A DNA stretch of 64,000 nucleotides, from assembly GCA_949987565.1 (NCBI GenBank), contig OX465104.1, positions 4,707,052 through 4,771,051 of the forward strand, in the 5' to 3' direction. How positions within the stretch are numbered: position 1 is the first letter of the stretch; each line of letters begins with the position of its first letter. Source of the DNA: Luidia sarsii. Its lineage: Eukaryota; Echinodermata; Asteroidea; Paxillosida; Luidiidae. The notes beneath the pieces were generated by a model that worked only from the letters and a program-made list of their open reading frames with translations, made no database searches and was not told where the DNA came from. Shown in pieces: positions 22,801 to 34,100 of this stretch. Both the position numbers and the translations under genes were made by a program.

Positions 22801-25800
22801 AGTGCTGGGGATTGTTGAGTTGGCGATTGGGTTCATCAATATATTTTTGGCGATCCATGATAACTACGGCTGACCCTTTATCTGCTGGCTTGATAATGAT
22901 GTCACCGCGGGAACGTAGAGTGTTGAGAGCAAGACGTTCTTCCCTAGGGAGATTGTCGTGGGGCTTACGGGTAAGATGAGAGGAGTTGGAAACTTGAGAA
23001 CTGACTGCTTGCACATACGTTTCAAGGGCTGGAACACGGTTCTTGGGGGGGACCCAGGTGCTTTTTACACGGAAAGGTTCTTCTTTACGGGAGCCAGAAT
23101 CGAAGAAGAACTCAGTCAGACGAAGTCTGCGGTAATACTCAGTGAGATCTTGACTGAGCATTACTTAGTCAACTTTGGGGGGAGTTGGACAAAAGTTCAA
23201 GCCCTTGGAAAGTAACGTATGCTCTGCATCAGTAAGAGAAGAAGAGGAAAGGTTGACAACAGTGTTAGTGGGGGTAAAGGTGTAGACTGGGGACTGCGTC
23301 TGAAGCGGTTGTGTCTGCGTTGTTTGGCAACAAGGCCACCAATCTTCTTGTTTCTCCTGTCGGTGAGAACAGAATTGAGGTTAGAGAGACCTTTCTCAAT
23401 CTCATCACTGAGATCCTTGTACTGGCTTTCAGAACAGCTGGAGCGTAGTTTTGAGTCCAGATTAGCAATGTCCTGGTGGACAGCCTGAAGGGTAATTTCA
23501 CATTGCTCAGAGAGGACCTTGATGAGCTGAATGGAAGCACTATAAAGAATTTGATTCCATTTTTTCTGTAGGTTGGGGGAGAGTTTTCCAATTTGGGGGG
23601 TGTGAGATATCTGTAAGCCAGTAGGGATCAGGCGAGAGACTGAGAACAAGTTGTAGTTGTCTTGATGGAAAGTGTACCGAAGAGCCTTTTCTTGCAGTTT
23701 CCTAAGGTGAAAGAAACAGGTAGGGTTATTCATGTTAGTAAGAGCAAAAAACAAGAGACAAACACAGAACGTAGACTTACATACCAACGGACGGACAGAC
23801 TTACATACACACGTAGACAGGTCAGCAAGGAGGATCACCACGAGGGGATACAGCAACATAAGGAAATGACTAAGGTGATATACAGAAATGTTGCAAACTG
23901 CTTACTGACTAAAATTACCAAAAAGTAAATCTAAAATTAATTCAAAAGAAATATTTCAACCTATTTTCCCTGAGTAAATTACACTGGTTCATGCAGCAGA
24001 AAAGGTACTCCTTGAAACAATTAACAGCATTCATGTATGGGAGTGGGACTATTTTATTCAAATGAGACTTAAGGCTTTGCATGGTTGGTGAATCAATATA
24101 GGAAGGTTTCAGTGATACCATGTATAAGGTATCTTAAAGAAGAGGTGTGGTTCTGAAAAGAACCTGAGTGGTAACTCGACGTTTCGACCAGTATGCTCTG
24201 GCCGTCATTCTCCTGACGGCCAGAGCGTACCGGTCGAAATGTCGAGTTACCACTCAGGTTCTTTTCAGAACCAAACCTCTTCCTTTAAGAGACCTGATAC
24301 ATGGTGTCACCACAAACCTTCCTATATTATTTCATTCAACTGAAAAATGCTTATAATTCAATATACATGTAGTTGCTTTTGTCATCATACCGTTGAGCTG
24401 TTGTCTCGTTCTTCTTAAGCCCTTTCCTTTCTTTTGACATGTTTATCCCTCCCAAACATGCAAGTCATCTGAATCCGAAGAGTGGTAACGAATGGCACAC
24501 CATCATTGGAGACAACACCTTCAGCTTCACTGGCATCTGCAAACCGGAAGCGCTGATGAAAAACGTGGGACAAACCAAACCAAAATCTTCAATCAAAATA
24601 CTAAAATACTAGGCCTACCTCTTGACAATGTCCCAGCGACAAAATTAGGGCCACGAATTGAGGAACATAACTCAAGCTGTCGCCTTTCTTATATCAGTCT
24701 ACTCGTGCCAAGTAGCCAACCAAAAGTATTTTTCTGTTTTTGTTCTTTTTGTAATTTAAAAAAAGATCAGTATGCTAGTCGATTAAAAGAATTAATGGTA
24801 TTTTTTGCTTGAAAAGCTGTGTAACGGGTAACTACATGTAGCTAGGTCAAATGTTGTAGCCAACATATAGTAATTTAATACTAGTATTGAATATAATTTA
24901 ATTAAATATTCAATATTAAAATATTATTAAAACTATACAGGAGAAGAGGTATACAATGTTGGGGGTGGTGCATGAAATTTGAACATTGAAAAATTGGCAA
25001 AGAAAACTTTGACTGGACCAGGACATGAACCCGAGACCTCTGGAGTCTGGATTAACGTACACCTATCCAGCCCTTAGATGGTGGCCTAAGGGCTGGATAG
25101 CTTAGATGGAAGAGCACTGGTACATTAATCCAGATGTCTCGGATTCATGTCAGGTCATGTTTGTTTGAACTTAAATTTGAAAATGAAAATTGTCCTGGGT
25201 ACTAGATGTCTCGGTTCTGAAATATTGGGTACGAATTGTCCCGGGTACGAGATGTCTTGGGCCTCAAATAGTGGGTACGAATTGTTCCGGTTATGAAATG
25301 TCTCGGGTCTCAATTTTGGGTACGACTTGTCCCGGGTACGAGATGTCTCTGTTCTCAAATTTTTGGTACAAATTGTCCCGAATATGACTATGATTAGTAG
25401 TACTACTACTACTTAGCAGTATGTAGATGTAGTATTGACTAGTTATAACTATAAGATGTCTTGGGCCATCATTTTCACAAACAAAGCCACAAATTTTGGG
25501 TACAAATTGTCCCGGGTGCGAGATGTCTTGGGTCTCAAATTTTGTGAACAAGAGCTTGAAGATAAAAAAGGATGACTTGTCAGGGCAAGTTACTCGGACT
25601 AAAGCAAAGGCCAACTCAACTGTTTATATATTGAAAACCTTTTTTAAAAGCGCTTGGGATAGAGAAGTGCCAAGTGGACAAGATTTTATGACCCATCTTA
25701 TATTATAATATTCTTTTACTAGTTATAGTTATACAATAGCTGACGGCCTGACATTGATATCAAAAATAGGCCTAATGAATGAATAATATTATTTTTTTAT

Positions 25801-26069
25801 TATTGATCTAGCCAAATCCTGGCTAAGTTACCTACGTCGTACCGCATGCTTCAGTCGGTCGGGTCTTCACTCACTGTCGACATCACAACAAGCGTACGTA
25901 CCGCTTCACGCTTGGTCTTTTCCACGTTGAACTTCAGAGACGTGGATATCTCGAATGTCTGATTAATACAGATAAAACCTCGTCTTTGGTACAAACCCAT
26001 CGACGAAAATCATGGCTTGGGGTTGTGGAGGAGGTCCACCTGGATGTCCAAAGGGTTGACTGCCGCCAT
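19821..26069 (-). CDS. Unrecognised multi-exon gene (partial model)
   Basis: Candidate exons on the minus strand, N- to C-terminal. 26069-26040 starts MAAVNPLDIQ and has donor CAG|GTGGAC. 25958-25902 encodes TFEISTSLKFNVEKTKREA with donor GCG|GTACGT, phase 0 on both sides. 24536-24439 contains VSNDGVPFVTTLRIQ and TCMFGRDKH, with a weak donor GTCAAA. 21364-21263 encodes KDHPFQRHYMKLQ and RKRGCPATTVIKEVLRF after a strong pyrimidine-AG acceptor. A terminal exon ending at 19821 (upper limit near 20010) contains RIRGYTPNPVELVIVSQ and FGNLHKPGEVDIVNI before a stop. At least one exon is missing between exons two and three, and probably others later. I do not recognise the family; residue patterns look like real protein. 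A Penelope-like element lies between the 24.4 and 21.3 kb exons. It could be a live gene, an old transposon gene or a relic. Confidence 0.4.
20030..21240. other. AT-rich intron/spacer, few signals
   Basis: Holds a 5' SINE fragment around 20685-20840 (GTAAACCTGGCTATGGCAGC, then AAAGTGGATGCAGC). The 19-bp direct repeat CCCTATATTGCATATTACAG-like sequence occurs at about 20930 and again at 21245, where it spans the donor of the 21.3 kb exon. Confidence 0.4.
22108..23859 (-). mobile_element. Penelope-like retroelement, truncated and frameshifted
   Basis: Minus-strand reverse transcriptase of the Penelope-like (PLE) class. In order: a long N-terminal region with YKDLSDEIEKGLSNLNSVL, then LNFCPTPPKV, IIIKPADKGSAVVIMDRQKY, FYLLPKIHT, GRPIISGNG, motif A TIDVSSLYTNIP and motif B HGTAMGTRMAPSFACLFMG. 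The copy ends in IWWRFV, just where the catalytic Asp-Asp motif C should follow. Motif C, the thumb and any GIY-YIG endonuclease are absent. Frame changes near 23280 and 22810, plus an in-frame stop after the LNFCPTPPKV block, make it non-functional. Upstream, 23870-23935 carries the family-1 hairpin outer arm, and a full family-2 hairpin follows at 24085. Confidence 0.9.
23870..23935. repeat. Family-1 outer arm abutting the PLE 5' end
   Basis: Carries TGATATACAGAAATGTTGCA and ACTGCTTACTGACTAAAATT, the outer-arm sequence of family-1 hairpins, within about 15 bases of the first open frame of the Penelope-like remnant. Confidence 0.75.
24085..24335. repeat. Family-2 hairpin repeat (hammerhead-like), full
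   Basis: Outer arms TATAGGAAGGTTTCAGTGAT and ATGGTGTCACCACAAACCTT. Inner arms GGTAACTCGACGTTTCGACC and GGTCGAAATGTCGAGTTACC. At the centre CTCCTGACGGCCAGAGCGTA is followed by CCGGTCGAAATGTCGAG. Here the CTGATGA box is shortened to CTGA. Confidence 0.85.
24988..25083 (-). repeat. tRNA-derived SINE, left member of a head-to-head pair
   Basis: Minus-strand copy: GGCAAAGAAAACTTTGACTG, then GAACCCGAGACCTCTGG, ending ATCCAGCCCTTAGATGG. Confidence 0.75.
25084..25165 (+). repeat. tRNA-derived SINE, right member of a head-to-head pair
   Basis: Plus-strand copy starting CTAAGGGCTGGATAGCTTAG, with ATTAATCCAGATGTCTCGG, then degenerating. The two heads are only a few bases apart. Confidence 0.75.
25190..25560 (+). 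repeat. 46-bp tandem repeat
   Basis: Copies start with TTGTCC(C/T)GGGTACGAG at 25192, 25238, 25284, 25329, 25375 and 25509, each containing ATGTCTCGGGTCTCAAAT. Between the fifth and sixth copies lies an ACT/AGT-rich insert (25390-25450). Confidence 0.9.
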
Positions 26070-26141
26070 TCCACAGTCCGACCGGGATGTTGAATGACTG
26101 TTTATTCGAGCGACTGTTTATTTTGAAATTTCCGCGGAACA

Positions 26142-26184
26142 TGACGTCATATTGCATATTCATTACTCGTTTTAGTTGACGTCA
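26142..26184 (-). promoter_or_regulatory. Two CRE palindromes upstream of the 26069 start
   Basis: TGACGTCA occurs at 26142-26149 and 26177-26184, each next to ATTGCATATTCAT or CTTGCATATTCAT, 70-115 bases upstream of the ATG of the unrecognised minus-strand gene. TGACGTCA is the ATF/CREB consensus. Promoter use is inferred from position. Confidence 0.45.
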
Positions 26185-26338
26185 CATCTTGCATATTCAT
26201 CACTCGTTCTACTGACGGTCCTTGTTATGCTACCATCAGTCTGGTGCTTTGTTTTCCCCTCTAAATGCACGGCATGTACTATGTAGCTATGGGGAATCTA
26301 GCCACACAACAACTGCAAGCGGGTAAACGTATGTTGTT

Positions 26339-27937
26339 GGAGCGACTCTCTGCCGAGATATGAATATGCATCAGGTATTGACGTAACTGCACGCCGATCC
26401 GTATCCGTACCACTAGCACTCCGTGGTGTTGTGGAGTTGTGATGTGAAGAGTCGGCGCTCGTCTCAGCCGAGAATATTTTGTGCAGCAACCCTCTGAAGA
26501 GTTGGCGCTCTTCCAAGTGGTGTTCTTTCGTTTTGTACCGTCCCCTTTGTACGTTGACGATGAGTATCCAATCAGGACGACTGGGTTAGGGTATAACTTA
26601 GGGTTGGGGTTAGGGTTAGGGTTGGGTTAGCCATGGAGGAAGGAAATACTCCATGGGTAGGTGACTATGTTCGAATTACCGTACTAGATTTCTTCACGCG
26701 CACCAGAGCAACCCTGGAGTCAGAGTGGTACCAATACGGATCGTTTTGCAGTGACGTCAGTACCTGATGCATATTCATACTGACGAGGTTTACTCGAAAA
26801 TTAAAAGAGAAATAAACAGTTTACAGAACTCTATGATTTTTACACTTTATCCATCATTTTTTTTATTCCATGACTTTCCACGATCTTTTCCAGATTTTAC
26901 ATGACTTCCATGGGCTTTGTAAAAGACGAAGCCTGTACGTCTTCCAAGATTTTACATGACTTTGTAAAAGACGAAGTGCTACGAAGCCTGTACGTCTTCT
27001 TTAATTAGACATTTTAGACATTTTCCAAAATATTTACGTCTGTGACCCACAGCTAGTATACAGCTGACCTGCTCCAGCAATAAGCGCTACGAGCGTCGAA
27101 AGTGCTTTATCATCTAGCAGCTAGATATCTCTAAACTGAAACATGCATTACCAAGTAGACTTCGAGCTGAACTTTGGTAATGGCGGATGCGCGTCCATGT
27201 CGGCACCACGGACGTGTATATGGTTTTTGATACACGTCCGTGGTCGGCACACGTTCGTACCGCGTGTTTGTGATATGGGAGTGCGCACTCTAGTTTATTT
27301 AAATTTATAGAGCTCCATGGCTCACCAACGTTAATTATGAAGAGCTCCCTCTGTCGTTTGAAAACGTGACCTTTCCAGGCCGTTTTCGAAATGAAGGTTG
27401 TCGCACATGCGCAGATCTATGTTCGGCTATACTAAATTTTCTTCAAATCGATAACCATGGCTAAAGACAACTCGATTCAAGTCGGTATATAAGACAAGCG
27501 CGACCTATAAATGAACAAGTTTAAGGGTCGGAGGTGAGAGCGCCACCCGTCGTGTTTGGGGTTCACGACTTAATACGTCCCCCACCTTTTCCGAAACTAA
27601 TTACTCGAAAAGTAATAGAGAAAGAAAAAGTCTACAGAGACGGTGTGATTTTTGACATTTAACCATCATTTTATTATTTCATGAATTTCAAGGGCTTTGA
27701 AAAAGACGAAGCGCGACAAGCGCGCCTGTACTTTGTTAGTAAATAAATGAAGCTGAATAATACTAATCTTAAATAAAAACATGTCTGCTGCCATGCGGAT
27801 ATGATACAGTATACATGTATCTATCGAAAAGTTCGCGTACCGTCGAAAAGCGTGCCGTAAGTGGTACGGATACGGAGTTGTACGGATACCAATCGTTCTG
27901 CAGTGATGCATATTCATACTCGGCAGAGGGTCGCTCC
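26339..27937. mobile_element. 1.6-kb terminal-inverted-repeat element
   Basis: The left end GGAGCGACTCTCTGCCGAGA continues through TGAATATGCATCA to CCGTATCCGTACCAC, about 76 bp, and is inverted at 27857-27937 (GTGGTACGGATACGG to CTCGGCAGAGGGTCGCTCC). A third partial end lies at about 26729-26788. Two internal segments (about 26795-26880 and 27595-27690) are direct repeats sharing TACTCGAAAA, TTTACAGA and ATTTTTACA-like sequence. No transposase frame was found, so it is non-autonomous. Confidence 0.75.
26586..26630 (+). repeat. Interstitial TTAGGG-like telomeric repeat
   Basis: About 45 bases with five or six TTAGGG or near-TTAGGG units (TTAGGGTATAACTTAGGGTT, then GGGGTTAGGGTTAGGG). Inside the 1.6-kb inverted-repeat element. 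Confidence 0.75.
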
Positions 27938-28175
27938 ATCATACAGTCCAAGTCCAACATACATCATAACACATGTATGATCATGGTATGATACAGAACG
28001 TTATCATGCACTGCAGGTGCAAGTATTGAATCGATACATGATGTGTACATCTGCAAGTGCAACCTCTTCTTATTGAGTAGATATTCCTCCATGCTGCAAC
28101 TACCACTACCAGTACCACGCTGTACAGCAGGTGAAACTGAAAGGTCAGTTTACTTTTACTCGCATCTTTGTCGAA

Positions 28176-31100
28176 ATGACAGACGTTGAAGCATGGAGGA
28201 AGGAAATGGTTGAAGGCAGTCAAGTTGACGTGGTAAGTGATGAAACGTTTTAGTTTTAATCCCACCCCCCCCCCCATACCACTGCTGCCACCGGGCACCC
28301 TCATTAATATTCATAAGGCTAAATTGACTTGACGTTTTGGTGCAAAGGGTGAGTTAGTAAGAGGCGAACTGGCATGGGGAGAGTTGGCAAGGCAAGGGGG
28401 CGAGTTGGTTAGGGGCAAGTTGGCAAGGCAATTAGGGGGCGAGTTGGTAAGGGGCGAGTTGGCATGGGGCGAGTTGGCAAGGCAATGGGGCGAGTTGGCA
28501 ACTGGGGACAAGTTGTTAAGGGGCGAGTTGGCAATTGGGGACGAGTTGGCAAGAGGGCAAGTTGGTAAGGGTCGAGTTGGCAAGGGGACAAGTTGGTTAG
28601 GGGCGAGTTGGCAAGGGGGCAAGTTGGCAAGGGGACAAGTTGGTAAGGGGCGAGTTGGTAAGAGGTAAGTTGGCAAGGGGGCGAGTTGGCATGGGCCGAG
28701 TTGGCAAGGGGACAAGTTGGTAAGGGGCGAGTTGGCAAGGCAAGGGGGCGAGTTGGTAAGGGGGCAAGTTGGTAAGGGGCGAGTTGGCAAGGCAAGGGGG
28801 CGAGTTGGTAAGGGGGCAAGTTGGTAAGGGGCGAGTTGGCAAGGGGGCATGATGGTGAGGGGTGAGTTGGCAAGGGGGCAAGTTATTGGTGGGGGACACG
28901 TTGGCAAGGGGGCGAGTTGGCAAGTGGTGAGTTGACAAGGGGGCAAGTTGGTAAAGGGTGAGTTGGCAAGGGGCCAATTTGGTAAGGGGCGAGTTGGCAA
29001 CCTGGGGGCAAGTTGATAAGGGGCGAGTTGGCAAGGGCCGGGGCATGATGGTAAGGGGCAAGTTGGCAAGGGGCAAGTTATTGGTGGGGGACACGTTGGC
29101 AAGGGGGCGAGTTGACAAGTGGTGAGTTGGCAAGGGGCAAGTTGGCAAGGGGCAAGTTGGTAGGGGGACAAGGGGGCGAGAATTGGCAAGTGGTGAGTTG
29201 ACAAGGGGGCAAGTTGGTAAAGGGTGAGTTGGCAAGGGGCCAATTTGGTAAGGGGCAAGTTGGCAACCTGGGGGCAAGTTGATAAGGGGCGAGTTGGCAA
29301 GGGCCGGGGCATGATGGTAAGGGGCAAGTTGGCAAGGGGCAAGTTATTGGTGGGGGACACGTTGGCAAGGGGGCGAGTTGACAAGTGGTGAGTTGGCAAG
29401 GGGCAAGTCGTCAAGCTGGGTGAGTCGGCCAGTGGGCAAGTTGACCTGTGACCATGACTTACTCGATCCTTCTCCCATTTTCTTGCCAGTCCATAATCCT
29501 TCCTATTTACAATGCTGATGCCTGGCTAGATGAGTGTCTACTGTCTGTGAGGAACCAACGCTTCTCAGGAACTCTGGAGTTGTCAGCATTCCTTGATTCG
29601 TGCACAGTGAGTGCATAACAGCTCTTCATATTACTTCATATAATATCTGGTCATAACACATTTGATTGAAATTTTGGATGCTGGCTGTAAAGAGGCAGTG
29701 TCGGTGCTGGTTTGCTTCCTAATGCACTCGTAGGCACTAACCTCATAAGGACACAGCAATAGACCCCCACTGTTGTTTATCTGATCAATGACAAGATAAG
29801 GCAATTACCACAGAGTAGAGACAGTGCCTGGGTTAGTCCTAAATGGTTCCCTGGGGCATTGCAACCACTACTCCAAACATCATGGCTTCTAAATGTTTGA
29901 GATTTCCATTTGGGTCTATTTTTTTGCTTTCCTTCTGCTGTCTTTTCTGCTTTTCACAGGATAACTCGGGAGATACGTTAGAAAAATGGAAGCCACAGCT
30001 CGAAGCAGTTGGTATAGCTGTTGTGATAGGAAGAGATGCAAATGAACGACCAAAAGGAGGTACAGTCAAGGAATGGAACTTGTACGGACTCAAATCCATG
30101 AGATATCTACACTCCACTGTAGTGCTGTAACTCAAATCTACTCATAGGTTCTAGCAGGACCATTCTCAAAGATTTAAAAAAAGGGTTTTAAATCGTAATT
30201 CAAATCGCGATTATTTGCACAGTGGAAACGGCCCTATAGATCGATCTTTTACCAAGTTGCAATGAGTTTGGTTGCATTGACCCCAAGGGCCGATTTCAAG
30301 AAACCTTGCATAAGTTACGCAACGTCAAATGTTGCATAAGTCTTGCGCCACAATGGCTCTGTTCTGCAGTATTTAGCAAAGGCAGCAAAATGTTGCTTAA
30401 GTTACGCAGCAAAATATGTTGTGTACGCAACATTTTGAAGTTTCGTGTAATCGGCTGCTGGCCTTTTAAGCGAATCCAAATCTCATTACTCCACCTATCT
30501 ATGAAGATCGAGATTATACTTCTTGCTTTACTCTTTCATTGCATCCTTTTCTAGTGGGCTATGCCAAGAATCGGGCCATTGAGCAAAGTCATGGAGCTTA
30601 CCTGTGCTTCCTGGATGCAGTAAGTACAACAACCTTGACTTGTCTGTAAGAGGATTTACAGTGGCATGTACCGGTAATATATATATATTAAAGTGATATA
30701 TACAAAAATGTTGCAAACTGCTTACTGACAAAAATTACCAAAATGCAAATCTCAAAATTTAGTGTGCCTGACGTTTCGATCCTAGCAGGACCTTTCTCAA
30801 AGACCTTTCTCTGCCTAGAGAAAGGTCCTGCTAGGATCGAAACGTCAGGCCCACTAAATTTTGAGAATATATATATATTTTAGAAAAATGCTTGTTTTGA
30901 TTCAACCAGGAGCCTTCTAAAAGGCAGACTTGTCCTTGTCACTCTGCCTTTGAAAAGGGACCTGCTAGGATTGCGGTTTGCCGTTTCGGTTACTGAAGTT
31001 AGTAAGCTGATTTCAACATTTGTGGGTGAAATTCAATCCTGTCTGTGTCTGGTCCTCATACTTCTTCACTTTCCAGGATGATGTCATGGAGAGTCATCGT

Positions 31101-34100
31101 ATTGAGAAGCAGTTTGCAGCCACAGTGCATCGTCCATTCACAGTAAGTCTCGCCGTTTTTGTAGTTATCCACTTTGTGCTCTCAGATGACTTCATTCTGG
31201 TTGAACATAACAGTAGACCATCTTTGTTCTTTAAAGCCCCTACACAGCATTGGTAAGATTAAAAAACAGAAATGTTCACAGATTTACATGGAACTTATAC
31301 AGTTTAAAGATAGTTATAGTAGAAACCTCACACTGAATTATTTCTGTCTAAAATGGTGTATTTTTTTAGAAAAGAGTACAGAATCGTTTACGTCTCGGAC
31401 CCGAGATCTAAACTATTTTTCGGAACAGTACGGCGTTGAATACTGCATTTTTTCAAAACAAATAAAGTGGTTTTCCATTTTCACGATTTTCACGAAAAGT
31501 TCACAGGTGTGCTATTTCATGCATATGTTGGATCAGACAACGTATGGATGCTTTTCTTTGACCTCGACCAATGTTGTGTTATCCCTTTAAGTCAGGAGCT
31601 GGGATTGTGGTTGCACCACATACAAAGTCTCTTTAGTGAGTTGCAGTTGTGGTTCTAGAACTAAGGACTCAACCATTTTTAAAGAGTGTGTTATCATGAG
31701 TCTGCTGACAGTCATACTTTGTTGAGTCATGCGTTTCTTCACAGAATCACAACCAAAACTTGTGAAAGATTTTATTTTCCACGGTGCTACCCCCTAACAA
31801 AATTCCTGACTTTGTACCTTGTCCTTGAACACCCTGAAGTGTTATCTGAACTCCCGTTGTCACACGATGTCGGTGTATGCATATTGCTTTCTATCAGATA
31901 ACCGGTTGCCAGTTTTACAGACTACCAGCAGGATCGACGGAGCGATACACCCGATGGGGTAACTCCATCACTCAGGAACAGTTGGTGACTCAGGTCAGTT
32001 TCATCAAATGAGTCGTTCAGAAAGGGAAAAAAGAAGTCAAAGTCAGATGAAATTCGATAAAATAAACGGAAATGGAAATTTGAAAATTTGGCAAAGAAAA
32101 CTTTGACTGGACCGGAAATTGAACCCGAGACCTCTAGACTAACGTACCAGTGCTCTTCCATCTGAGCTATCCAGCCCCTAGATGGTGGCCTCCCAAATAA
32201 TCAACTAGTCTTTGCCTGGGTGGGGGTGCCGGTCAGAAGCATTAACTGCCGTATACCGTATCTCCAGGGATCACACCCAGACTTTCATTCAGATGCAAAC
32301 AACTAATTGTGGTAAACCTGGCTACAGCAGCTCGGGGTTCACACAAAGAAAGTGGAAGGTGGAAAGGGAAATTGAGAGAGTCAGACAGCTGCCATGATAG
32401 ATGATATATATAATAGAGATAGAAATACTAAGAGAAAGAAATAGTTTGAGAAAAGGTCCTGCTAGGATTTAAATGCCAGGCCTTTCTACTTTTTGGAGAA
32501 AATGCAAAGTGCAGGGTTAAATAAGACTTAAGGCTTTGCATGGTGGGTGAATCAATATAGGAAGGTTTGCGGTGACACCATGTATAAGGTCTCTTAAAGA
32601 AGAGGTGTGGTTCTGAAAAGAACCTGAGTGGTAACTCGACGTTTCGACCAGTATGCTCTGGCCATCATTCTCCTGATGACGACCAGAGCATACTGGTCGA
32701 AACATTGAGTTACCACTCAGGTTCTTTTCAGAACCACACCTCTTCTTTAAGAGACCTTATATATGGTGTCACCGCAAACCTTCCTATATTGAAGTGAAGG
32801 GTTGATAAAAAAAAAATATGGAAAGGAAAATGAGGAAGAGAAGGAGATTTAAGTTAACAATTGAAATACAGAGAGACTGATGTGGAGAGGAAGAGAGTGA
32901 ACAGACCAGGAAAGCAAAGAGAAGAGAATGGAAAATGGGGTTAGGAGTGGGTTGAGAGAAAAAAATAGCAGAACTATACAGTAACTCAGTAAGAATATCA
33001 TACATAAGCATTGAAGGTTTGCATTGTATAAGTGCAAAGTGGAAGGTTTGCAGTGACACCATGTACATCAGCTCTTGTGAGATGGAGTATGGCTCTGAAA
33101 TGAGCCGGTAGCTCAACGTTTTGGGCAGTGTGTACTCTGCCCGTCATCAGAAGTCTTTGGAATACCATAGTTAGACATTGCAGGAGAACTTTGTGTAGTC
33201 TTGATATTTTTTTTTCTCATGTACAATTAACAGATTTACACAGCTCATGGGCCTACTGTCATCATGCCTACCTGGTTCTGCTCTAGAGAAACCCTCAACC
33301 GAGTTGGAGCATTCGATGAAAGTGGCAAGGTATGTCTTAAACTTGCTCCTCTATTTCTAAGACCTTGGTATGCTTTGACATAGAGCTTGGACTCAGCTTT
33401 AAGTGCATATTAATCTCATTTTCAAACTGCCATTTATCTTCAAGGGATCACACTTCATTTTCCATTCAGTGGCAATCAGCAGTTCATTGTAAACCTGGAT
33501 ACAGCCTTTTGGGGGATTGTACAAAGTGGATGCTAGTTTTTAAAAGTCAATTTCAAACAAGTAAAGGAAAGAAAAATTGACCAGGAAGTGTTGATCAATT
33601 TACTTTTGCTACAGTAATATGCAAAAGTTTTGCAAACTGTTCACTGACTAAAATGAACAAAAAGCAAATATCAAAAATTAGGAGGGCCGGACGTTTCAAT
33701 CCTAGCAGGACTTTTCTCAAAGACAATTTGCTTTTGCTTTTGAGAAAGATCCTGTTAGGTTCAAAACATCAAGGATGCCAACCTAGTAATGTGGTTATTA
33801 AGCTGGTTGCATTTTTCATATACCGTAACTAGAAATTGTTAAATAAGACTTGAGGCTTTGCATGGTGGGTGAAACAATATAGGAAGGCTTGCGGTGAAAG
33901 ATCTCTTTAAGAAGATGTATGTCTCTGAAAAGAACCTGAGTGATAACTCAACGTTCCAGCCAGTATACTCTGGCCATCATCACAAGAATGGGAAAAGAAA
34001 CAAAGTTCTAGAAATTGCTTGAAATAGCCAAGAAGTCTGCAGTCTTCTGCTGATGTGGTATTGTTGTATTGCTGATTTTTGTTTTCATATTTCAGGGGAC

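Noticed and set aside
22958..23215. Plus-strand frames across the 22-23.9 kb region
   Set aside because: Antisense of the Penelope-like reverse transcriptase.
28311..29414. Long Pro/Thr/Leu/Cys-rich frames on the minus strand
   Set aside because: Translation of the 15-bp minisatellite in B3GNTL1 intron 1.
31174..31590. 138-codon plus-strand frame in B3GNTL1 intron 5
   Set aside because: Intronic; flanking exons join in frame without it and it has no recognisable domain.
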